Assembly: GCA_963680875.1 (NCBI GenBank) | Contig: OY804590.1 | Location: 17,916,886-17,980,885, forward strand | Length of the DNA: 64,000 nt | DNA from: Bathymodiolus brooksi | Lineage: Eukaryota; Mollusca; Bivalvia; Mytilida; Modiolidae | Direction: 5' to 3' | Shown: positions 25,466 to 33,932 of the stretch, in pieces | Numbering within the stretch: the stretch's first letter is position 1 | Layout: each line of letters opens with the position of its first letter | Made by a program: the position numbers and the translations under genes | Notes under the pieces: model-generated | Told to the model about the DNA's origin: nothing | Databases searched by the model: none | The model's input: only the letters and a program-made list of their open reading frames with translations

Positions 25466-25605
25466 ATGCTTTGTAGATCGTTGATTATCCTTTTGTACGT
25501 TTTCATTTTGGCCATTGTATTGTCTGTCATTCGCTTTACGGTTTCTGATTACACTTTTGGTATCTTCAAACTTTTCTTATCAATGGTAGATTATATATAA
25601 GAAAA
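25466..25605 (+). mobile_element. Retroelement 3'-end segment downstream of the 60-bp array
   Basis: TTTGTAGATCGTTGATTATC, then CATTTTGGCCATTGTATTGT and TTTGGTATCTTCAAAC, line up with the minus strand of 40480-40610 (TTTGTAGATCAGTTTGTC, TTTTTGACATTGCATTGT, TTGGTATCTCCAATC). This is the single-copy continuation of the element whose segment was amplified into the 60-bp array. Confidence 0.55.
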
Positions 25606-25607
25606 AA

Positions 25608-25892
25608 GAAGTAAGTCGCTGGATAGCTCAACGGAAAGTTTAGAGAGAGATGGTCAACAAATTCAACAATATCATTACAGTGCCGGATTCGACTCAACAA
25701 CTGAGTGTATTCATGCGGAACCGGTTATGCTCTCTGTGTCCGGAGAGTAATTATTCCCATGTGGATGTGTATTATATACAACATCACGTGATTAAGTTTG
25801 TCTGCGAATAGTGGCAGATCTGCGGTTTTCTCCGGGCACTTCGGTCTTTCAACCAATAAAACTAAAAGTGACATTAAACACCAATAATCAGG
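25608..25892 (+). mobile_element. tRNA-derived SINE, plus strand, near full length
   Basis: The head carries an A-box-like TAGCTCAACGG (25624-25634) and a B-box-like GGATTCGACTC (25684-25694), the internal promoter layout of tRNA genes. The body repeats the family words ATCACGTGATTAAGTTTGTC, GGTTTTCTCCGGGCACTTC and AACCAATAAAACTAAAAGTG, and the end is ATTAAACACCAATAATC. It starts directly after the retroelement segment and is the best-preserved head of the family here. The open frame on the minus strand at 25725-26042 is a shadow. Confidence 0.75.
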
Positions 25893-26104
25893 GCTGGCCT
25901 TAGGAGGTGTGGGGTCCCATACAATTATATAATCATTGCTATTCTCTGTAAAACCTACAGTGTCTTGTTGTGTGTATTGGAACAATCGGGGGGAGATAAA
26001 TCTAGCGCAGGACCCCTTAAGCACGATTTCAATTGCGAGCAATTAGGGAAGCTCGGTTATATAAATTAAACCTAGCTTACTAACTACGAAATGCAATCCC
26101 TCCG

Positions 26105-26114
26105 AAATGGACGT
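26105..26114. repeat. Probable target-site duplication, left
   Basis: AAATGGACGT occurs here and again at 30586-30595 directly after the poly(A) run. Seven of the ten bases lie outside the A run, so the match is unlikely to be chance, but it is short. Confidence 0.55.
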
Positions 26115-26533
26115 AGTAATTTAATATTTGTACTGCTTTATTATGATAGTATTCATGTTTTTATTTTGTATAAATTATTATATTTGTGTGTATACAAATA
26201 TTACAAGAGACTGTATTGTTTTGCAACAATTGATGTTATGATTTATTGTCAAGAATACGGTATTGTTACCGGTTATAAACAAATAGTAGAAGTTGTAAGA
26301 TTGAGCAATCAAGCGATAAAAAAACAAATTAAAATTAAAAGACCTTTAAACACAAAATTATACATAGTCTCCCACTATATGATTTATTGTAAGATACATG
26401 TTACTGTTGTTTGTTCCATACAAATGAAAAATCGTAAAATTGTGGAATTAAGCGATATATATCTATATATATGTTATTTTTTTCTATCGCATGAGGCTTT
26501 AGATCATAATATTACACTTTATTTATTTATGTC

Positions 26534-27490
26534 ATGTCAATTTCTATTGCAACTATAAATATAAATGGGCTGAGAGATGATAAAAAACGTAGAACTTTTT
26601 TTGATTGGTTGATTAGTAAAAAAATCAATGTAATGTGTGTTCAAGAGACGCACTGTACATTTTCTGAAATAGAATCATGGCAAAACTTGTGGAAAAGTTC
26701 TGGTGGATGCGAAAGTAGATGGAATTGTGGAGTAAGGGCATCGCGAGGGGTAGGGGTTTTATTATATGATATTGATGCTACTGTTAAAGAAATTAGTTCC
26801 GATGATTTTAGGCGTATATTGTCATGTGAATTAAAATACGAAAATAAAACTTATATAATAACAAACGTGTATTGTCCAAATGATAGTGGGGTTAGAAAAA
26901 CTTGTATTAGAGATATTGATCCATATGTGACAGATGGGAGTCTTACTGAAAAAATGCATATACTCACTGGCGATTTTAATTGTGTTTTAGATAAGGAAAT
27001 AGATCGTTATCCTTCTCGTAATTATGATGATACGGGGGGAAAAGAACTTAAGACTATTATGACGAAAAATAATCTAATCGATATTTGGAGAGAAAAAAAT
27101 CCGTCAGTGAAAAAATACACGTTTAGAAGAGGTAATTCTAAATCACGTATAGACTTAATATTGATCAGTGAAGAACTTTCATGTCATATCATTAACATTA
27201 AAATAATTCATTGTCCGTTCAGTGATCATGATATTAAAATTATGAAATTAAACGTATGCGATATCACTAGAGGGTCTGGTACCTGGATAATGAATTTGCA
27301 TACAATTAGATCTGATTATTTTCGACAAGTGTTTACAAATTGGTGGGTATATTGGAAATTAGAAAAGAAATCTTTTTCAAATTTGAGGGAATGGTGGGAC
27401 ATAGCCAAAATTAAGATTAAATCGATAACTATAGAAGCGTCTAAAAAGGTAAACACTACTGACGACAAGATAAAGGCTCTAGAAAATTAA
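26534..27490 (+). pseudogene. LINE ORF2, N-terminal part: AP-type endonuclease, ends at a premature TAA
   Basis: This half would nick target DNA to prime reverse transcription. It starts at a true ATG and runs 318 codons. The endonuclease motifs are in order: TININGL (7-13), QETH (37-40), NVYCPN (111-116, usually NVYAPN), GDFN (146-149), SRIDLIL (204-210) and SDHD (230-233). These cover the metal-binding and catalytic residues of the exonuclease-endonuclease-phosphatase fold, so the domain itself looks undamaged. The frame then meets TAA at 27488-27490, at a point where the related elements continue into the linker. The next codon resumes in the same frame and stays open to 30343. As it stands the transcript would give an endonuclease without reverse transcriptase unless the stop is read through. 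Codon use is AT-rich like the rest of the element. Confidence 0.9.
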
Positions 27491-30343
27491 TTAGAGACAT
27501 TAAAGGATATATCTGAACCCTCCAGGCAACAATTAGAAGAATTAGCAGACTTAGAAAACCAAATACACTCACATTATGAAAATAAAACTGACGCCGCAAG
27601 GTTAAGAGCTAAAGTTGACTGGTACGAGAAGGGGGAACAATCAACTAAATATTTTTTTAATCTAGAGAGAAAAAATGGGCAAAATAAATTATGGCAAAAA
27701 ATCAGGGGTCTAGATGGTAATTTAAAATATGATATCGACGAGATACTAGATGAACAGATAAATTTTTACGCAAATCTATTTTCGACAGAAGGGTGGGATA
27801 AAAATGTAGCAGAGGAACTGGTTACTCATATGGATAAAAAATTAACATGCGACGAAAGTGAAGATTTAGAAAAAGACTTGACAATTAATGAAATTAAGAA
27901 AATAATTTTTTCGATGAAACAATACAAATCACCTGGATTAGACGGGATTATAAATGAATTTTATCAGATATATTGGGATACAATAAAGGAAGATTTATTT
28001 GAAGTATTACTAGAAATTTTTGATAAATTTGAAATATATGATTCCCAGTGTCGAGGAATGTTGACACTACTCCATAAAGGGGGGGGGGGGGGTAGAGATA
28101 ACATACGCAACTGGCGTCCAATAACTTTATTAAATAGTGATTATAAAATCATATCAAAACTTTTAGCAAATCGCATGAAGCCAGTATTAAACAAAATTAT
28201 TCATACGAATCAAAAAGGATTCGTAGCAGGGAGAAATATAAGCGAAAATAATCGTATGATTGATGATATTATAGAATTTGTAGATAATGAAGATGAGGAA
28301 GGTGTAATTATTTTTGTTGATCAGCAAAAAGCATTTGATAGAATGGAATGGGGGTGGTTAAATTATGTTATGGAATGTTTTAATTTTGGACTGAAATTTC
28401 GTGAATGGGTTTATATGCTATTTAAAAAGGGAAAAACCTGTATAAAAACAAATGGTTTCATATCAAAATTTTTCGCAATATCGCGTTCAGCCAGACAAGG
28501 ATGTCCTGCTGCACCGATTTTGTACATTATTCAGGCAGAGCCGATGGCTTGTGCTATCCGAAACACTCCGGAAATACATGGTATCAAACTACCCGACTGT
28601 GAGGGGCAGCCCGTAAAGGAAGCAAAAATATGCATGTTTGCAGACGACACGCAACTCTTAAACAAAAACGAAGAATCTGTTGAACAATCCTTTTTAATTC
28701 TTTCGAAATTTGAAAAGGCATCCGGCTCTAAGATAAATTATGAAAAAACAAAAGGATTATTTATTGGTAGATTAAGGGGGAAACGACCCAGATTAACTAA
28801 CATATCATGGATTTCAGATAATATAAAGACTTTAGGTGTTTTTCACGGGTACAATATAGACACTGATGACATTTGGAAAAAAATTATAAATAAAATGAAA
28901 AGCTGCACTCAGGTTTGGAAAACCAGAAATTTAACCTTTAAGGGAAAAACTTTAATCGTAAGAAAATTTCTGTTAGCTCAAATGGGATTTGAAACTGAAA
29001 TGAGGGGGATACCAGAGAAATATAAAAAAGAGGTGAATGATTTGATTTGGAAATTTCTTTGGGACAATAAACCAAACCAAATAGAAAGAAACGTATGTTG
29101 CTTAAATATTAATGAAGGGGGGATGGGAATGATTAACATAGACAATTTTGTCAAAAGTAAACAGATAAAATTTATATACAAAATAATCAACAGTGAGATG
29201 GACTCATGGAATGCGATAGGTAAACACTGGTTACAGAAATACGATAAACAATTTGGAGTTGATCTTTTTCTTTGTAAATGCTCCGATATTAAAGATTTAG
29301 ATATTGCATCCATTACACAATACTATCAAGACGCTATGCAAGCATGGAACAATTTTTTGGGGTCATGTTCTACGGAGTCTAAAAATGACATTTTAGATAA
29401 AAACATATTTGGTAACTCTGAGATCAAATTTAATAGAAATCCACTTTTTTTTCAATCGTTTTTGAGAAATAATATATTTAAAATAAACGATATATGGGAT
29501 AAAAACAATAATACCTTTGTTGATAATCAGACTATATTTAATAGACTGGATGATAAAAGGAACTGGATATCAGAATGGGCAAAAATAAAAAAATCAATAC
29601 CAGAAAATTTTGTTAAGAAATTAAAATCCGATGATAACGAAAAGATAAAAAAATCATTAGGTTTAAAAATAGATAGTTATTTGAATATTAGAAATCATAA
29701 TAATAAAATCATTGTTCCAAAAGAGCTGAAACTGAAGAATATCCAGAAAGAAATACGTAAACCAATTACGCCAAAATGTCAATTCAAATGGGATACAATT
29801 TATGAAAAGAAATTTAACTGGATATCAATTTGGTATATACTGAACAAGATTAAATGTAAACAAAGCATTATCCAGTTCCAATGGAAATGTTTGCATAACA
29901 TTGTCTATTCAGAATATAGATTACAAAAAATGGGAAAATCAGATGGTCAATGTCATTTTTGTAAAAATGAAATAGAGTCCCTTATGCATTTGTTTTACAG
30001 GTGTCATAAAATTAAACATGTCTTAGATGAATTAAAACACATTTTTAATAGCATTTTTGAAAAAAATATAGTACTTGTTGAGGAAAACTTAATCATTGGG
30101 GTGTATGAGGGAGAAATAACTGAAAATCTACTTTTAATGAATTTAGTAATTTGTATATTAAAATGGGTAATTTGGAAAACAAGAAATTATATAAAATATA
30201 ATAAAAGTACTTACAGGGAAGCAATAGTTATCACAAATCTCAAAAATGAACTCAGAAGTAATATACAAATGATGATTAAGAACCCAGAAGTTCGAAACTT
30301 ATATAATATTAGGAAATTACAGCTATTATTGGATACATTATGA
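27491..30343 (+). pseudogene. LINE ORF2, C-terminal part: reverse transcriptase and zinc knuckle
   Basis: The frame is the same as that of the endonuclease and is open from the base after the TAA. The first 113 codons carry the linker motif EKGEQSTKYFFNLE; the first ATG is at 27830. Numbered from 27830, SPGLDG is at 34-39, NWRPITLLN at 94-102, the motif A aspartates at 164 and 170 (FVDQQKAFD), RQGCP at 222-226, and the catalytic FADD at 270-273 (F where YADD is commoner). A C-x2-C-x8-H-x4-C knuckle lies at 708-725. All key residues are present. A run of 14 G at 28079-28092 gives five glycines before NIRNWRP, more than expected, but keeps the frame. The domain would copy the element's RNA at the nicked target. 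Lacking its own start, it is called broken here. Confidence 0.9.
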
Positions 30344-30585
30344 ATTTAGTTGTATTAATAATTCCTTTCATTGTTTACTGTGTAAAAATGTATGTTTATA
30401 AATTGAATATGAGAGATAAAATATGATTTATTTGCTTATGGTATTGTATTCTTACTACAACTGTACCAGTATTTATTTATTTAATTATATTGTTCATTGT
30501 AAATATTTGTAAACCGTTGAGGTTTCCTGGCACCCAGAGGTAAATTGTTCACAGGTGTAATATAGATATAATAAAAAAAAAAAAA

Positions 30586-30595
30586 AAATGGACGT
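30586..30595. repeat. Probable target-site duplication, right
   Basis: AAATGGACGT repeats the bases at 26105-26114. The first three A overlap the poly(A) tail, so the exact boundary is uncertain. Confidence 0.55.
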
Positions 30596-30677
30596 CTGTC
30601 GTTTGCATGATAAATGAAATACACATGTAGGTTCCCTTATTAATTATAATACGGGACGAAATTGAGTTTGTTTATTT

Positions 30678-30905
30678 GTTTGATGTTTCAGTTGTATCGT
30701 GGTGGTCAGTTTTATTGGTGGAGGAAACCGGAGTACCAGGAGAAAACTACCGACCTGTCGCAAGTCACTGACAAACTTGATCACATAATGTTGTACACCT
30801 CGTCCTGGTCGAGATTCGAACTCACTACATCAGTGGTGATAGACACTGATTGCATGGGTAGTTAAAGATCCAACTACCATACGATCATGGCCACGACGGC
30901 CCCCG
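30678..30905 (-). mobile_element. tRNA-derived SINE, minus strand
   Basis: On the minus strand the head starts near GGGCCGTCGTGGCC and has a perfect 7-bp stem GGTAGTT/AACTACC. It has a B-box-like GAGTTCGAATCTC (plus-strand 30811-30823). The body contains GTTTTCTCCTGGTACTCC and CCACCAATAAAACTGACC, shared with the copies at 22940-23240 and 25608-25892. The tail is lost. It lies 80-90 bp beyond the LINE poly(A) end. Frames at 30662-30865 and 30830-31096 are readings of it. Confidence 0.75.
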
Positions 30906-32654
30906 AAATTGATTGATTTCTGTGTGGTGAATGTCACCGCACAACATGCATAGATACATTTTTGTACTTGAAAAATATGAAAGATCAATAGCTTATGGTT
31001 GGTCTTTGGTGGCCCGTGGCAACATTTTGTTCTAAAACACCCACCCCTTTTTTTCCGTGTGGCTTTCGGGTCGGTTCGAGTGTCATATCTTACCAAAATG
31101 ACGCTAAGCTAAAATCGATCAATCAATGAACTAATAGGCCTTTTCTACGCGATGTCATTTGGGTTCGGTTGACAAAAGACACATATTTCGATTCTAAACT
31201 CCATGTAGTCGCAAAATTTATTGTTTTAAAAACCTTAGTCAGGTGGTGATGTAAAGGAATACCTGACTATATGAGGAAAAAACATATTTCAATTGATCTC
31301 GTGTGGAAAATCAACTTTAATAACTTGCCACAATTTCTGCATATGACTTATATAATATTAATAACATTCTTTCAAATCTTTATATATATTATTTTTAATG
31401 TTAATGAATGGATATAATTTTGAATATATGAATCTATTACTAAATTATCTGACTTCCCAATCTTCCGACTTTGAGTGTACCTTAATATGATGGTTATTCC
31501 AGAAACGTGTCGTGCGCACTAAATTTGATATCTACGCTTTTGTTGGGTTTTTTTACCAAGCAATTATTGGTCATTGTTGATTATGGGAATTAGATATTAT
31601 GAAACCACAACGTTGCTCACGTCCGCAGCGTCCAATAACTGCGAGGATCTATTTTTTATAGATTAAATCCGTTTGACAGGTCTGGAATCAGATATTGGAG
31701 ATGTTCTGACGGTGAGATGTTTAGTTTTCATTTTAAGTTTGCAAAAAAAAATAATAACACCTACCAAATTTGTAACTTTAAAGTTCCATGATAGAAATAA
31801 ACCTAAAGTGTAACTAAGTGTAATATAATCAATAAAATGCTCCTTCACTTTGCTTTAAGCTTAAATTGCCCGCATAGCTCGAAAGAGACAGATACCCGAG
31901 TTAAATTGTAAAATGTGACCGAACGTAGAATTTTAAATGGGAACCACTCAAGGACTATTCCTGTCAAGTCTTGTTGTTAGAATTGGTTGAGTAAATTCAT
32001 AGAAGATATTTTTGCTGAAGCATGCCCTACATTTGTATTTCAATAATCAATAGAGATGTAAATTTGATGAATACCCCAGGCAATATAATGTAACATTAGC
32101 ATGTCATTAGATCTGCAAATAATTCTCCTTAGACCCAATTACGAATTTGCTATGCTATAGTAACGATGGCCATATTTGATGAAGTTCGGACCGATATATT
32201 ATAATTTTGAATGGAGATTACAAAAGAAAGATTCTCGTCAGTTTGCTTCATATTTCCCATGTGGTTTCTGATGTGAAAATTAAAATGTAAAAATGCAAAA
32301 GGTTTGACAGAGACTTTGATGACGTCAGTATAATGACCGATAACTCCTTGTAAAATGTTGTTTTATTCTCCTTTGCTTACTAATTACTAAACAAAGAGAG
32401 ATTTGTCAAGATTTTGGGTTTCTCTATTGTATCATTACAATTGGCATTTAGCAAAATTGTTATTTAAAATTTTAAAGTCTGCTTCCATATACTACAGTAT
32501 GTAATCTTCAACGTCTTAAAGGAGTACTGTATATCTAAAGAAGAAGAAGAAGTACATCTTGATTAACATGAATTTTGTTGTATTTAACTTTGTTTCATGT
32601 CTACTAAATATGCCACTTAGATATACAAATTAATGAATTAAATAGAATTATAAC
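30906..32654. other. Non-coding stretch of 1.7 kb
   Basis: AT-rich with no coding frame longer than 61 codons and no motif I recognise. A tRNA B-box-like GGTTCGAGTG near 31073 has no convincing A box near it. A run of AAGAAG near 32540 is a short simple repeat. Confidence 0.5.
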
Positions 32655-33065
32655 ATAACCTCCTTCTTTCGCTTTGTTAACAAACGAGCAAGTTATCCAT
32701 TCGGTATAATCTCATTAGTACATGCGCCGGTGAATGTGGCTGACTTTTCCATTGGCAGCATAAATTGTAACTCGAATAATGCCGATAGAGGGCGCAGTAT
32801 TATTCGAGTTACATAAATTGTGTGCGACATTTTTCGCAAGCGTAAATATAAATTACCATCTTCCAATCAAAGCATACTACCGTATTTGTACTCTTAGGCA
32901 TATCAGAATCGGAATAAATCATGGAAGCCAGAATGTGTTTTGAGCTTTAACATGGATTGGCGGATATTAGTAAATTTTATCCCTCGCTTCAGGCTCGGGA
33001 TAAAATACTAATATCCGCCAATCCATGTTAAAACTCCCAACACATTCTGGCTTCCATGATTTATT
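32655..33065. mobile_element. Fold-back element with long hairpin, about 410 bp
   Basis: Two hairpins are nested in one repeat. GTAACTCGAATAAT (32767-32780) is a perfect inverted copy of ATTATTCGAGTTAC (32799-32812). Then 32913-32983 and 32997-33065 form arms of about 70 bp with only a few mismatches around a 13-base loop; the arms start AATAAATCATGGAAGCCAG and end CTGGCTTCCATGATTTATT. The leading part (CTCATTAGTACATGCGCCG) and the right arm both recur at 39220-39420, which shows that this is a mobile repeat and not a local gene structure. No protein is encoded. Confidence 0.7.
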
Positions 33066-33932
33066 TCTTAATTATTCATATTTAATATTTCTACCTTAAA
33101 TAATGATAACACACAAGGTGGGGATGAGCTTCACAGCAACCCGTTTTTATTTAAGAATAAGAAGAACGATAACAGTCTTTTTGCGTATATGGTGTCCAAC
33201 ACGTATTGATTATGTGAGTTACATGGCGAGCGTCTTATAAAAGACGTGGACTTCCTTACCTATCGCGAGCACCTCAGTTCTCCCCCTGTTTTTGATGGTG
33301 TTGCTTATCTTTTTAGTCATATTATGTGTCTTTACGTTTTGAGTTCCATGATGTGATGTCCGCATAGAAACGATATTCGGTTCGTCTTTACCTCCAGTTG
33401 TTTGTGGGAGGGATCATGTCTTTTTAATGTTATTTGTATTTGCTTGCGCATAGTGGTTTCCAACCCAACCCAACACATATTGTGGGGGTTTTTTTGTGTT
33501 TTTTTTCTTGGTCTTGCGTGACCTTTGTTTTGCCTGCAGTATCATCCTAGAATAAAACTGATCACAACTATATATAACTGAACTATTGTTGAAAGTTCAA
33601 TCTAATATATTCAATAAATAGAACCGTTGAACATTCCCGATTTGATTCTAAAAGTATATGTATTATGCCTTTTTTATACAAGTTATTTCTCTTTCAATGG
33701 GCAAAATGGCACACGGTCTAGCAAAATGAATGATTAGGACAACAAATTTAAGTATAATTTTCTGATCATTTTTGTAAAAACATTTATTAGATAATTTTAT
33801 AGCAAATAGAAAATTCACAAGTTGCTACAGCATTAACATTTTAGGACAGATTATAGTAAAAAATATGAACTTTGCAAATGTACAAATGTCTATATTGTTT
33901 CATTTAATTGGCAAGGTTTTAATCTCATATTT
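33066..33932. other. Non-coding stretch with two pieces of a dispersed repeat
   Basis: GCGTATATGGTGTCCAAC (33183-33200) and GCGCATAGTGGTTTCCAAC (about 33447) are related to each other and to the minus strand of 19235-19275. The words around them (ATATTGTG, TTTGTGTT) also agree. The remainder to the start of the 121-bp array is AT-rich and holds nothing I can name. Confidence 0.5.

Larger units (their letters stand above)
26115..30588 (+). mobile_element. APE-type LINE (L1/Tx1-like), about 4.5 kb, nearly intact
   Basis: The element consists of about 420 bp before the first coding ATG, one long frame for endonuclease, reverse transcriptase and a C-terminal zinc knuckle (26534-30343), about 230 bp of 3' untranslated sequence, and a 16-base A run (30573-30588). 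Flanking AAATGGACGT direct repeats set the ends. The endonuclease is of the apurinic type and the reverse transcriptase motifs are most like the L1/Tx1 group, with the E-x-GE-x2-TKYFFNLE linker typical of that group. No ORF1 is visible upstream of 26534, so the copy is either truncated at its 5' end or belongs to a family without one. The frame at 26091-26558 straddles the inferred left end and is not taken as a gene. A single TAA at 27488-27490 breaks the long frame. Confidence 0.85.

Noticed and set aside
23600..25600. Protein genes of 666 and 639 codons on opposite strands
   Set aside because: Both are readings of the same 60-bp tandem repeat; the plus-strand start is GTG and the reading follows unit length, so they are not called as genes.
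26091..26558. LINE ORF1 or independent gene
   Set aside because: It starts before the inferred left end of the LINE, overlaps the ORF2 start, is very AT-rich and shows no RNA-binding or coiled-coil features.
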